A DNA stretch of 64,000 nt from Siphonodentalium dalli (lineage: Eukaryota > Mollusca > Scaphopoda > Gadilida > Siphonodentaliidae): the NCBI GenBank assembly GCA_032622095.1, contig CP136069.1:4884976-4948975 (forward strand), in the 5' to 3' direction. Below, one piece after another: positions 1-9,822 of this stretch. The position numbers were made by a program, and so were the translations under genes. The first letter of the stretch is position 1; each line of letters begins with the position of its first letter. Below the pieces are notes generated by a model. The model was not told the origin of the DNA. It saw only the letters and a list, made by a program, of their open reading frames with translations, and did not search any database.

Positions 1-389
1 GTAGAGACAAAGATTACTAACGCCACAGACAGGGGTGAAACCAGTGTATGAATTTGGGAACCTATTATAGGTTATATATATTCTATATTAACCAATATTA
101 AGTGTAAATTTTTTCAACTATTTATTTAAAGCAATATGTAAGTTGATGTGGAAGAATGTGGCATATTTTCCAAGAGAAGCTGTCGTTCTTCCCATTTGAG
201 CAACAAGTTAGCGGAACTGATATATTACTAAGTAAAATCACCCCTGGTTAAATGGTGCTGCTAATTTGCTATGATGTTGGTGGGTCCTGCTGAATTGATA
301 TAAGGCAAACTGATGCTGTTAAGTAAAAGTACTTTTATGTTTTCTAATGTTGTCATTTTTTAGGTTTTATTCTCAAGGAGACGCCTTTA

Positions 390-503
390 TACATTAATGC
401 CCTAAATAATCGACTCCTTAACCACAGTGGAATTATGGGTAATTTTTCAGGATTAAGTCGGAAATCTGGCTTGTTGGCATTCATCGGAAAGCTCTCACTC
501 TTA
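390..503. mobile_element. family E half element
   Basis: The left arm only of the E palindrome, from ACATTAATGCCCTAAATAAT to the central GGAAAGCTCTC. The other arm is missing. Confidence 0.65.
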
Positions 504-1208
504 TATCCGAACATAACGAGTTGGAGATCCTCTATATCGAGTGCAGCCATTATGAAAATATTTTAAAATAGACATGTTCTTGAATGTTTCATACAGACAC
601 TGGATTTTTATCAAATCGATTGGATTATCCAAACGCCGTAAAATTTCCAACTTTAGAAAACATAACGGTACTTTTTCATGATAGCATCAGTTTGACCTAC
701 AAGCATCATAGCCATTCAGCGTGACACTTAACAACCAGGGGTGAAAAATTAAAAATGTTGAACTGCATGCAACAAAACAAAGCTTTATGAGTCATTTTAC
801 GGCACAAACATGTTATCAATAACACTATGCCTCATTACGGCACAAACATGTTATCAATAACACTAGGCCTCATTTTGAAAACTCAAATTCATTATGCGTG
901 AAAATAACACCTGAAAGATCGGATAAAAGCAGAAATTTATGGTGATATATAGCATAGTTGTCATGGAAATCATGTAAAAATAGACTGACAAAACTGTTAG
1001 AATCTTGAGATCTCTCAGAGTAATAAAAATATATGTCCTCAATGGGGTGTGGTTATATATATCTTCATTAGCATGTGGATTGTGGATAGATATATCTTCA
1101 TTAGCATGTGGATTGTGGATAAAACTGAGATGTCGAGTTATATTTGGTAATATATTGATTCGAGAAAATGTTAAATCTTTGCGTGCCACAGCCAACCAAA
1201 TGGGCACG
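504..1208. other. AT-rich flank with two short duplications
   Basis: Downstream of the gene. It contains a direct duplication of about 36 bp (about 796-873, ACGGCACAAACATGTTATC) and another of about 33 bp (about 1054-1121, CTTCATTAGCATGTGGATTG). No gene or known element was recognised. Confidence 0.6.
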
Positions 1209-1295
1209 TAACCCTTTAGAGTGCCCCACATAGACTGCAACAGACGACACACAGTAGTGCATGCTTCCATCTGTGTGAGGCTCCCTGTGGGTTAA
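1209..1295 (+). mobile_element. family C MITE
   Basis: A short element running from AACCCTTTAGAG to CTCCCTGTGGGTTAA. The left TTAA is altered to GTAA. Its body GACTGCAACAGACGACAC recurs in every C copy. Confidence 0.6.
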
Positions 1296-1324
1296 ACTTT
1301 AAACTTTATATATCACCTCAGTTA

Positions 1325-1412
1325 TTAACCCTTTAGAGAGCCCCACATAGACTGTAGCAGACCACACTCCATAGTGTATGCTTCCATCTGTGTGAGGCTC
1401 CCTGTGGGTTAA
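1325..1412 (+). mobile_element. family C MITE, intact ends
   Basis: TTAACCCTTTAGAGAGCCCC to CCCTGTGGGTTAA, 88 bp including TTAA at both ends. It stands about 116 bp from the previous copy in the same direction with a similar spacer, so the pair looks like a tandem duplication. Confidence 0.7.
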
Positions 1413-1441
1413 ACAATAAAATGTATATATTGCCTCGGTTA

Positions 1442-1690
1442 TTATCCCTTTCAATACGGAAGCTGCGCTGGTGCAGCTTTAAAGATCCTGTGCCAGTGCA
1501 TACTCATATATGCGAGTCTCCCATAGGGAGCCTCACATATATAACAGAATGCACTGGCTTACAAGGTCAAGCTAAATATTGTTAGTCCAATGTATTCTCT
1601 TATATATGGGAGGCTCCCTATGGGAGACTCGCATATATAAGAGAATGCATTGCCACAGGGTTTTCGCAAAAATTCAGGAACCCTGAACAG
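1442..1690 (+). mobile_element. family D MITE, eroded
   Basis: It carries two D hairpins, with tips CTCCCATAGGGAG and CTCCCTATGGGAG, separated by GGCTTACAAGGTCAAG. The left end is TTATCCCTTTCAA; the right end is unclear. Confidence 0.6.
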
Positions 1691-2058
1691 TTTCAACCAA
1701 GACGACTGTTTGAAAGTTAAAAATTTCTCGTTTTAGCTGCTATTATTAAGGAAAAATATCTTTACCCGACACTCAACCGATTCAGTAGCGAGCGGCTAAC
1801 ATTAATAAAGCAACCAGAAACATTTTTATGCAATGTAAAAGAGCGAAGTCTGCCAATAGTTGAGGTGAAACAAGTAGTTTTTTGTCATTAACTTTCGTGC
1901 CTCAACTGTAGTGTAACAAAGTAAGGCTTGATTTGTGTTTTGAAATTAAGTGTCATGTGCACAGGGGCTTGTCGTAAATTAAATGAGTAAAATATATTAA
2001 TGAAAACAGTCAAAATTTAAAATAAACACGCCACTTTAACAAATGCATCGCTACTGCT

Positions 2059-2483
2059 TTAACCCTTTGAGTGGCAGGTCCGATTTTTGTATCAACCCAT
2101 ATACCCTGTGCCAATGCATTCTCTTATATATGCGAGTCGACCATAGGTCGCCTCGCATATATAAGAGAATGCATTGGCCTAACAATTTTTCATCATTTGT
2201 TATTATTTTTTACAATTTTTTACAATTTTAATAATTGTTTCTTATATTCTTTAACAGACTTATTTTGTAGGTTTAGTGCCAAGGAATCTTACGTTTTTCA
2301 TGGGCATCAAAATTATTACTATGAATACTTGGTGTTAGTTTTGAATTATAACATCCCCTATAGCATGCTTAAGCATACTAAAAAAAATTCAACCAAAAAA
2401 AAAAAAAAATCTAAATTTTTTTTTTTTTTTACAGAACGTAAATTAGGGCCGATGAGATCGGCCCGTGGCACTCAAAGGGTTAA
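2059..2483 (+). mobile_element. family B MITE, long form
   Basis: TTAACCCTTTGAGTGGCAGG to GGCACTCAAAGGGTTAA, 425 bp, with TTAA on both sides. The left part holds one copy of the shared hairpin (2106-2171). The right part has AT-rich filler with poly-A/poly-T, then GGGCCGATGAGATCGGCCC. The ends and target fit piggyBac-like elements. No transposase is present. Confidence 0.8.
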
Positions 2484-2546
2484 AGCATTTGTTAAAGTGG
2501 CTTTTTAGTTTAGTTTTCAGTTTATATTTTTGTATTTATATATTTT

Positions 2547-2591
2547 ACTTGTTTTCTAAAGGAGCCACAGCGGCTCCTTTAGAAAACAAGT
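2547..2591. repeat. perfect 20-bp stem hairpin
   Basis: ACTTGTTTTCTAAAGGAGCC, loop ACAGC, then the exact reverse complement. It lies just past the gene's likely 3' end, in the right arm of element M. The stem is perfect but I have no function for it. Confidence 0.8.
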
Positions 2592-2828
2592 CATGTGCAC
2601 AGACTGATGTAGCAGGTTACTAGCACACAGACACCGCTATCATAGATCTTATAAATTTAACCTGTCATCACTTAGTCACATTTCAGCATAGCAGTACAAA
2701 TCATATAAATTTAAACAAATTTAAGACAATATTTTTCCTTTTTTCTTCATTTTGTTTTTCGATGAATATCCTGATATATTCAATTCATTCGATCACAAAT
2801 CTTTTTAATTAGTTGCCGATGGTTGTTT

Positions 2829-2834
2829 TTTATT
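2829..2834 (-). promoter_or_regulatory. candidate polyadenylation signal of the NPDC1-like gene
   Basis: AATAAA on the minus strand, about 240 nt past the stop codon. It sits in one of two copies of CAACTAATNAAAA next to a repeated CAACCATCGG motif. The position is plausible but nothing else supports it, and AATAAA is common in AT-rich DNA. Confidence 0.3.
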
Positions 2835-3073
2835 AGTTGCCGATGGTTGCTGCTCACCACTAAATGAGCTGAAACTGAGCGATATTTGTTTCCACGGAAA
2901 CCGTCCGATTTAATAAACCCGTCATGAACTGAGAAATTGAACACATGTAGACCCAACAACGTAAGATAATAATAAATATCTATCACATCTGTCAACAAAT
3001 AAAACAACAACAGTGTCGTCATAGAAACGGAATCAACATCGTCATAGAAACAGTCAAATCCATTGATGAGCGT

Positions 3074-3163
3074 TCACTCTGCCTCCTTCTTTTCGATTGG
3101 CGGATCGGCCGAGACAGGCGTCTCCTCGTTGAACATCGGATTGCTAACGACCATCTCTCCTGT
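3074..3163 (-). CDS. NPDC1: NPDC1-like, last coding exon
   Basis: This exon encodes the C-terminal 29 residues and the stop. Read on the minus strand it starts with Thr-Gly-Glu-Met, contains SNPMFNEE and ends in EKKEAE. TGEM followed by an NP(M/L)F motif matches the end of vertebrate NPDC1 (TGEMEVRNPLF), recalled from the family. The acceptor is a pyrimidine-rich TTTCAG at 3166-3164, and the junction with the previous exon is phase 0 (GLAP/TGEM). The stop TGA lies at 3076-3074. The tail beyond NPMF is acidic and lysine-rich and shorter than the proline-rich mammalian tail. NPDC1 is a single-pass protein of neuronal vesicles and membranes, and this part faces the cytoplasm. The frame, splice site and motif agree, so I am confident. 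Confidence 0.9.
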   Translation of the reverse strand, partial: TGEMVVSNPMFNEETPVSADPPIEKKEAE

Positions 3164-3279
3164 CTGAAATGGAAAAAATAGAATGAATTTAAAGCCATAC
3201 ACAGTATTTGAAATTTCAAATTCTGAAGTTTTTAGTACTATTTGAAGAACATTCAAAACAAGCCTGAGTCTAGTGTGTC

Positions 3280-3365
3280 TAACCCTTAGAGAGCCCCACA
3301 TAGACTGGAGCAGACGACACTCCACAGTGCATGCTTCTATCTGTGTGAGGCTCCCTGTGGGTTAA
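3280..3365 (+). mobile_element. family C MITE
   Basis: CTAACCCTTAGAGAGCCCCA to CTCCCTGTGGGTTAA. It sits after AGTCTAGTGTGTCT, a sequence that also precedes the C copies at 58.3, 58.7 and 58.9 kb, so the C element moved or was duplicated with that flank. Confidence 0.65.
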
Positions 3366-3434
3366 ACATTAAACATTTTCAGTGAGGTTTGAGATGGATG
3401 TCTAACATTACTGACTGAGCCTGATTTTATTGTT

Positions 3435-3770
3435 GCTGTCATTTGCAGAATGAGGTCCCCCAGAGGGTGAATCTAGTGACGCTATCCCGCATATTCACCA
3501 AATTCACCTTCTTGTGACATCATTCTGCTATGGGAGACATGGGCTCAGATTGAAGTTCCTAAATGGTGAATATTGCAATGTACACCCATTGGGAACCTCG
3601 ATTATGCAATGTGTCATCTATGTGAAGAAGTTTCTATAGAAATTTGATAATAAAGAAACTTTCCAAATAAAGATGGGGCCTAAGCAGAATGAGGTCCCCA
3701 GAGGGTGAATTTAGTTATGCTATCCCTCTGGGGTCCTCATTCTGCAAATGACAGACACACTAAACTCGGA
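3435..3770. mobile_element. family F palindromic element
   Basis: Begins at GTCATTTGCAGAATGAGG and ends at CCTCATTCTGCAAATGAC plus ACACTAAACTC. It has the inner F sequence (ACACCCATTGGGAACCTCG, GATAATAAAGAAAC) and a second CAGAATGAGGTCCCC before the end. The target duplication is not clear, so the superfamily is unknown. Confidence 0.65.
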
Positions 3771-3902
3771 CTTGATTCAAAGTCAGACACAGAAACATAG
3801 TCAGTTCGTTTAGTGTATGACCATTTCACTATATATTTGCATTCCTGTATGGGGGACCATGGGGGGTTCAAAATAGTTTGATAATTTGATAAAGCCTGCA
3901 CA

Positions 3903-4301
3903 TTAACCCTTTACCCAACAAAACGGCCAAAACGCCCAAATAAAGCTTCAACAGCCTAAAATATCTTCGGTCTGTCTCAATAACACCATACAAATATGGA
4001 TATCATTGGAACCGGTTCATTGACCACATTGTGATGGTTACAGTTGTGCCCTGTGCCAATGCATTCTCTTATATATGCGAGTCGACCATAGGTCGCCTCG
4101 CATATATAAGAGAATGCATTGGCCTAAAAAAAATCTTTTTTTAACACTTTTTACCATTTTTTCTTACATTCTTTAACAATTTTATAATTTTTAATGTGTT
4201 AAGCCAATGCATTCTCTTATATATGCGAGGTGACCTATTGTTGACTCGCATATATAAGAGAATGCATTGGCACAGGGCCATTCTGTTGGGTAAAGGGTTA
4301 A
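3903..4301 (+). mobile_element. family A MITE (type copy)
   Basis: 399 bp with TTAA at both ends and TTAACCCTTTACCCAACA / TGTTGGGTAAAGGGTTAA termini. The left arm has AAAGCTTCAACAGCC and ACCACATTGTGATGG. Two hairpins follow (about 4055-4122 and 4203-4272), each with stem CAATGCATTCTCTTATATAT. A TTCTTACATTCTTTAACAAT spacer lies between them. No coding capacity. The ends and TTAA target suggest a piggyBac-like source. Confidence 0.85.
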
Positions 4302-4302
4302 G

Positions 4303-4656
4303 AGTTATTAATGCTGAAGGGGTCACTCTCACCAAAAAAAGTGCTGAAGGGTACACAGGATTTGAAAATGTGCTGAAGGGTACACAGGGTTTGAAATGTC
4401 ATTCTAAATGACGTTTAGTTCTCGTATCTGCCATGATTTATGTTAGAGAATAATTGTTTACGTTCCAATGAACATTAAAAAAATTAACTGAAAACAAACT
4501 GCTAATGGGCACCAGACATTCAGAAACACAGTTTAAGTAACGATGTTAGTGGCGATCACAAACCCTGTGTACCCTTCAGCACATTTTCAAACCCTGTGTA
4601 CCCTTCAGCACTTTTTTTGGTGAGAGTGACCTCTTCAGCGTTATTAATATCACTAC
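4303..4656. mobile_element. family P palindromic element
   Basis: Arms at 4307-4401 and 4562-4655 are near-perfect inverted copies. Each contains GGTCACTCTCACC and two copies of GTGCTGAAGGGTACACAGGG. The loop is about 160 bp of unique sequence. It lies directly between an A element and an E element. Confidence 0.6.
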
Positions 4657-4669
4657 CCTCTCCCCTTGG

Positions 4670-4887
4670 AACAGTAATGCTCTAATTAATCGACTCCTTA
4701 ACCAGAGCAGAATTATGGGTAACTTTTCAGGATTTAGTCGGAAATATGGCTTGTTGCCATTCATCGGAAACTCTCTCAACGAGAGCTTTCCAATGAATGG
4801 CAACAAGCCATATTTCCGACTAAATCCTGAAAAGTTACCCATAATTCTGCTCTGGTTAAGGAGTCGATTAATTAGAGCATTACTGTA
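4670..4887. mobile_element. family E palindromic MITE
   Basis: An almost complete palindrome, ACAGTAATGCTCTAATTAAT to GCATTACTGTA, with centre at CTCTCAACGAGAG. The ends CAGTAATG plus a TA target fit pogo/Tc1-mariner-type MITEs. The arms carry CCTTAACC, a built-in TTAA. Confidence 0.85.
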
Positions 4888-4986
4888 CGTTCTGTTCACG
4901 AAAATCCACAGTTATTGGGCAACAAAACGAGCTTGACCATAGCTGGATGGCTTATATGAAGCCCTAATGTGCTATCCCAACAGACA

Positions 4987-5119
4987 CACCTTGAAATAGT
5001 GTATCTGTCATTTGCAGGATGAGGTTCCCAGAGGGTGAATTTAGTTATGCTGTCCTGCACGGCAGGTTAACATCACAAAATTCACCTTCTGGGAACTATA
5101 TTCTGCTGAGACCTCATGG
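4987..5119. mobile_element. family F short element
   Basis: CACCTTGAAATAGTGTATCT then GTCATTTGCAGGATGAGG, the central CTGCACGGCAG, and a right arm ending CTATATTCTGCTGAGACC. The outer right end is missing; an E half element follows at once. Confidence 0.55.
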
Positions 5120-5214
5120 CCGAGAGCTCTCCGATGAATGGCAACAAGCCATATTTCCGACTAAATCCTGAAAAATTACCCATAATTATGTTGATTATTT
5201 AGGGCATTACTGTA
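5120..5214. mobile_element. family E half element
   Basis: The right arm only, from GAGAGCTCTCCGATGAATGG to GGGCATTACTGTA. Confidence 0.65.
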
Positions 5215-5450
5215 GTCTGATCCAGATGTGCCTACAGCCATAATGTAAAGAATGGTGTGTACACTTGGTGGGTCCAGGTACTAGTATGTTCACTTGGGAG
5301 ATTTTTTTTTAATGGGTGCATCCCCCCCCCCAAATTACTATAGTTCTCCAATAATAACATTTTGTGAGTTGAAATCATTGTTATAGTGGTGTATAAAACT
5401 GTTACAGTGATTTGCCAAAAACAGTAAGTTCAAATATTTTAGTCTGATTT

Positions 5451-5570
5451 TCATCGGAAAACTGAGAGCTTTCCAATGAATGGCAACAATCCATATTTCC
5501 GACTAAATCCTGAAAAATTACCCATAATTCTGCTGTGGTTAAGAAGTCGATTATTTAGAGCATTACTGTA
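5451..5570. mobile_element. family E half element near the donor site
   Basis: The right arm plus a little of the centre (CATCGGAAAACTGAGAGC), ending CATTACTGTA. It ends 24 bp from the edge of the NPDC1 acidic exon, on that exon's donor side. Confidence 0.7.
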
Positions 5571-5593
5571 GTTGCAGACATTAAAATACTTAC

Positions 5594-5693
5594 CGGAGCG
5601 AGTCCTGGGCACTCGTACACTGTGTAGTCGCCCTCATCGTTCTCTTCGTCGGATTCATCCTCTGATGCATCATGTTTCATTTCACCAGTCGCC
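5594..5693 (-). CDS. NPDC1: NPDC1-like, acidic cytoplasmic exon
   Basis: A 100-nt exon encoding 33 residues plus one base of a split Lys codon. It has an acidic stretch (SEDESDEENDEGD) followed by YTVYECPGLAP. The same order, an acidic cluster then YECPGLAP, is the hallmark of the NPDC1 family C-terminus. The acceptor is TTACTAG ending at 5694, and the donor is CCG/GTAAGT at 5593. The incoming junction is phase 2 (AA/G, Lys) and the outgoing one is phase 0. The acidic region corresponds to the SSDEENEDGDF part of human NPDC1 as I recall it. Family E palindromes lie close on both sides, one ending 24 bp beyond the donor, but the exon is clean. Confidence 0.93.
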
Positions 5694-5831
5694 CTAGTAA
5701 CGGAGAAAAGATTTAAAAAATAAAAATTGCTTGATAAATTGATACTTAGGTCACACTATGTCTTTAATAGACCAAGAAAATTAGACCCTAAAACAAATTT
5801 ATAGGAATATTTTAAATTCAACAATTTCTAT

Positions 5832-6034
5832 TACAGTAATGCCCTAAATAATCGACTCCTTAGCCACAGCAGAATTATGGGTAATTTTTCAGGATTTAAT
5901 CGGAAATATCGCTTGTTGCCATTCATCGGAAAGCACTCATTTCGAGCTTTCCGATGAATGGCAACAAGCCATATTTCCGACTAAATCCTGAAAAAATTAC
6001 CCATAATTCAGAAGTTGATTATTTAGGGCATTTC
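5832..6034. mobile_element. family E palindromic MITE
   Basis: TACAGTAATGCCCTAAATAA to GGGCATTTCTAT. The right arm lost about 14 bp around the CTGTGGTTAA segment and the last bases changed. Confidence 0.8.
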
Positions 6035-6059
6035 TATCATACCAAGGCCTAAGAATATG

Positions 6060-6495
6060 GTGCGGGACATTTGCAGAATGAGGTCCCCAGAGGGTGAATT
6101 TAGTGATGCTACCCCGCACAATGAGCTAGTTTAACTAAATTCACTCTCTGGGGACCTTATTCTGCTTATGCCTCATCTTCTCTGGAAAGTATTGTTATTA
6201 TTAAATTCATAAAAAGTATTTTAGTTTCTTTAGAAAACTTCTTCACAAAGGTTATTTTACTTTTTCAGTTTCTCGATATGCCCAAATTGGCAGACGACAC
6301 ATTGCCAAATTGAGGTGCCCAATGGGTGCACATCACAATATTTACCATCCGAGTCTATGTCTCCCATAGCTCAGATGAGGCAATAAATAAATAATGAGGC
6401 CCCAAGAGGATGAATTTGGTGATGCTAGCCCGCTATGCTGAGTAGCATCATTAAACTCACCCTCCGGGGACCTCATTTTGCAAATGTTAGGCACT
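6060..6495. mobile_element. family F composite element
   Basis: Two short F palindromes (about 6066-6170 and 6390-6490) flank the F inner region (GAAAGTATTGTTATTATT, AGGTGCCCAATGGGTG). The tips are TACCCCGCACAATG and CTAGCCCGCTATGC. The layout equals the long F form seen at 19.1 and 22.8 kb. Confidence 0.6.
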
Positions 6496-6564
6496 ATATT
6501 GATAAAACCTACAATCAGGGCGAGTTATTTTAGGGTTCCAACTTTTATTTGTAATAGTTTCGCA

Positions 6565-6660
6565 TTAACCCTTTCATGCGTTGGTGCAGCATTAAAGATC
6601 ATTCTTTTATATATGTGAGTCTCCCATAGGGAGCCTCGCATATACATATAAGAGAATGTA
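6565..6660 (+). mobile_element. family D MITE, truncated
   Basis: TTAACCCTTTCATGCGTTGG plus one hairpin with tip CTCCCATAGGGAG. It breaks off after AGAGAATGTA. Confidence 0.6.
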
Positions 6661-6888
6661 AAAAAGAACAAACCCTTCGTCATCGTGGAGGAATAACCCC
6701 ATGTTCAGGTATACAAGGCAAATAAGAGCATCGCTAGGACGTGGCAAAATATGTCCGTGGTAATTCCAACATGAAAGTGTCAATGACACTGTAGCTCAAC
6801 TTGGAAAGGGAATAATTTAATGTATTACAGTCAATGGAGCGATTAGGAATGTGGAAAGTTGAATGTCTAATACTAGTTTATAGACATG

Positions 6889-8230
6889 AAGAGAAAAGTA
6901 AAATCCAAGATGGCTGCTGGCGGCCATGTTTTCGGCCGATTGACCCCAAAATGAGTCGTTCCCATCTACATGTCATTGTTAACATCCATGACAAATTTTA
7001 TGACGATCAGACGAACAGTACGACCTGTGGCCCGTGCTATTGGATAAAATTTTGAAATCCAAGATGGCCGCTGGCAGCCATGTTTTTTGTCCGAATGACT
7101 CCAAAATGACTCGTTCCCATTTACATTCCAATTTCAACAGCCATGACAAATTTTATGATGATCAGACTAAAGGTACGACCTGTAGCCCGTGCTAAAGGAT
7201 TTAGTCATACAAAGAGTAAAATCCAAGATGGCTGCTGGCGGCCATGTTTTTTGGCCGAATGACCCCAAAATGACTCGTTCCCATCTACATGTCATTAACA
7301 TTCATGACAAATTTTATGATGATCAGACTAAATGTACGACCTGTAGCCCGTGCTAAAGGATTTAGTCATACAAAGAGTAAAATCCAAGATGGCTGCTGGC
7401 AGCCATGTTTTTTGACCGAATGACCCCAAAATGACTCGTTCCCATCTAGATGTCATTATTAACATTCATGACAAATTTTATGATGATCAGACTAAAGGTA
7501 CGACCTGTAGCACGTGCTTCAGGATTTAGTCATACAAAGAGTAAAATCCAAGATGGCTGCTGGCAGCCATGTTTTTCGACCGAATGACCCAAAAATGAGT
7601 CGTTCCCATCTACATGTCAATATTAACATCCACGACAAATTTTATGACGATCAGACGAACAGTACGACCTGTGGCCCGTGCTAATGGATAAAATTTTGAA
7701 ATCCAAGATGGCCACTGGCAGCCATGTTTTTTGTCCGAATGACCCCAAAATGACTCGTTCCCATTTACATTCCAATTTCAACAGCCATGACAAATTTTAT
7801 GATGATCAGACTAAAGGTACGACCTGTAGCCCGTGCTAAAGGATTTAGTCATACAAAGAGTAAAATCCAAGATGGCTGCTGGCGGCCATGTTTTTTTGCC
7901 GAATGACCCCAAAATGACTCGTTCCCATCTACATGTCATTGTTAACATCCATGACAAATTTTATGAAGATCAGACTAAAAGTAGGACCTGTAGCCCGTGC
8001 TAAAGGATTTAGTCATACAAATTACTCGTCCCATCTACATGTCAATATTAACACCCATGACAAATTTCATGATGATCAGACAAACAGTACGGCCTGTAGC
8101 CCGTGCTAATGGATTGAATTTTGAAATCCAAGATGGTCGCTGGCGGCCATGTTTTTTTTCCGAATGACCCCAAAATTAATCATTCTGGTCTGAATGTTCA
8201 TAATGATCCGACCAAAGGTACGACCTGTAG
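6889..8230 (+). repeat. family H tandem repeat, 8 units of about 160 bp
   Basis: Units start at AAATCCAAGATGGC near 6902, 7063, 7220, 7380, 7545, 7701, 7864 and 8125. Each continues with GGCAGCCATGTTTT, CCCCAAAATGACTCGTTCCC, ATGACAAATTTTATGATGAT and GTACGACCTGTAGCCCGTGC. Phrases of this type are common in molluscan low-copy repeats. The open frames inside are not genes. Confidence 0.75.
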
Positions 8231-8470
8231 CCTGCATTGTTGACACACGCACACACGGACGACAAAGCCATGGCAATAGCTCAAACTTTACAAAGTAAAG
8301 TTGAGCTAAAAAGGCTATAACTCTGGTGAAAAATGGCGGGCAGAAACAAATTCGAACTGGACCTGTAATTTGTGCTAGTAAACTCACATACCAAATTTCA
8401 TTCCATTCAGTTCAGAATTATTTAAGTTATCACCCAGAAACGAAAAAAAAAAGTTAATTGACAGACGTAA
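8231..8470 (+). mobile_element. family K repeat (mollusc-type, possibly SINE-like)
   Basis: GACAAAGCCATGGCAATAGC, a small GCTCAAACTTT...AAAGTTGAGC hairpin, GGCTATAACTCTGG, GTAAACTCACATACCAAATT and ACGGACGAACAGAC-type text. It is the 3' continuation of the H array. A related copy is at 13.2 kb. Origin uncertain. Confidence 0.5.
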
Positions 8471-8483
8471 GGACGAACAGACA

Positions 8484-8600
8484 TAAATAATGTCTCCATA
8501 GGGTGAATTTGGTGATGCTAGCCTGCTGTGTTGGGTGGCATCACTAAATTCACCCTCTGGGGACATCATTCTGCAAATGACAGACACGCTATTTCAAAGC
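8484..8600. mobile_element. family F short element
   Basis: AATGTCTCCATAGGGTGAAT to the right arm CATTCTGCAAATGACAGACA then CTATTTCAAAGCTC. The left outer arm is missing. Confidence 0.6.
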
Positions 8601-8908
8601 TCACTGCTATTTAGCATGTCTACAGTAATATTGGTAAATTGCATGTACGAGGATTGTTAAACACGCAATCGCATTCGAATCAAATAGGGAAACCATTTAT
8701 TCTTTTAAAAAAAACAGTTTCTCATTAGCTATGATTACCATTTCTCTGTTCTCATCAAACCATGGGTTTACAGATTATTGATTATATTTGGCCCCGGGAT
8801 TCCGTACTCTTTGAGAAGCTCTGTAAAAGTCCTGTTTGTCGCCATTTCCAATTTCATAAACGATAACTTGTGAAATATACACATACATTTATGCTTCAAT
8901 ATATCCCC

Positions 8909-9308
8909 TTAACCCTTTACCCAACAAAACGGCCAAAACCGGCCAAATAAAGCTTCAACAGCCTAAATTATCTTCGGTCTGTCTCAATAGAACCATATAA
9001 ATATGGATATCATTGGAACCGGCTCCTTGACCACATTGTGATAGTTACAGTTATACCCTGTGCCAATGCATTCTCTTATATATGCGAGTCGACCATAGGT
9101 CGCCTCGCATATATAAGAGAATGCATTGGCCTAAAAAAAATCTTTTTTTAACACTTTTTACCATTTTTTCTTACAATCTTTAACAATTTTATAATTTTTA
9201 ATGTGTTAAGCCAATGCATTCTCTTATATATGCGAGGCGACCTATGGTCGACTCGCATATATAAGAGAATGCATTGGCACAGGGCCCTTCTGTTGGGTAA
9301 AGGGTTAA
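8909..9308 (+). mobile_element. family A MITE, 400 bp
   Basis: Complete, with both TTAA ends and both hairpins (about 9060-9130 and 9210-9279). Its right TTAA is also the left TTAA of the next element. Confidence 0.88.
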
Positions 9309-9793
9309 CCCTTTCAGTGCCAGGTCCGATTTTTGTATCAACCCATATACCTGTTATACCCTGTGCCAATGCATTCTCTTATATATGCGAGTCGACCATA
9401 GGTCGCCTTGCATATATAAGAGAATGCATTGGCCTAACAATTTTTCATCATTTGTTATTATTTTATACAATTTTTTACAATTTTAATAATTTTTTCTTAT
9501 ATTCTTTAATAACAGACTTATTTTGTAGGGAATTTTACATTTTTCATGGGCATCAAAATTATTACTATAAATACTTGGTGATAGTTTTGAGTTATAACAT
9601 GCCCCTAAGGTTTTAACCAGTTTGTTTTTAAATTCGCTATAGCATGCTTAAGCATACCCAAAAAAAATTCAACCCAAAAAAAAAAAAAATAGAATTTTTT
9701 TTTTTTTTTTTTAAGTTTTTAATTTTTTAGGGCCGATTTTACAGACCGTAAATTAGGGCTGATGAGATCGGCCCCTGGCACTGAAAGAGTTAA
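9305..9793 (+). mobile_element. family B MITE, longest form
   Basis: TTAACCCTTTCAGTGCCAGG to GGCACTGAAAGAGTTAA, 489 bp. It keeps the inner TAGCATGCTTAAGCATA inverted repeat, homopolymer runs and the GGGCCGATTTTACAGACCG segment that shorter copies lack. It ends 30 bp from the NPDC1 juxtamembrane exon, on the donor side. Confidence 0.85.
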
Positions 9794-9822
9794 GAAAATT
9801 ACTGCTTGAGATGTGTACTCAC

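Larger units (their letters stand above)
1951..2600. mobile_element. family M foldback element split by a B insertion
   Basis: Two inverted arms, about 1951-2050 and 2484-2600, share GTGCAC...CTTG, TGTTAAAGTGG and AAATGCAT/AGCATTT. The B element fills the loop at a TTAA. The right arm ends in the 2547-2591 hairpin. I know no family for it. Confidence 0.55.
3164..5593 (-). other. NPDC1-like intron, 2.4 kb, phase 0
   Basis: Bounded by GTAAGT (5593) and TTTCAG (3164). It holds MITEs of families C, F, A, P and E described separately. The 3370-3434 and 5215-5450 stretches hold nothing recognisable except a short poly-C at about 5321-5332. Confidence 0.88.
5694..9822 (-). other. NPDC1-like intron, 4.1 kb, phase 2
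   Basis: Bounded by GTGAGT (9822) and TTACTAG (5694). It is filled by E, F and D elements, the H tandem repeat, a K repeat and the A/B pair. The roughly 300 bp at 8601-8908 has no recognised feature. Confidence 0.88.

Noticed and set aside
6607-8387. Several open frames in the H/K region (73 and 93 codons)
   Set aside because: They lie in tandem repeats with text typical of non-coding molluscan repeats and shift between units.
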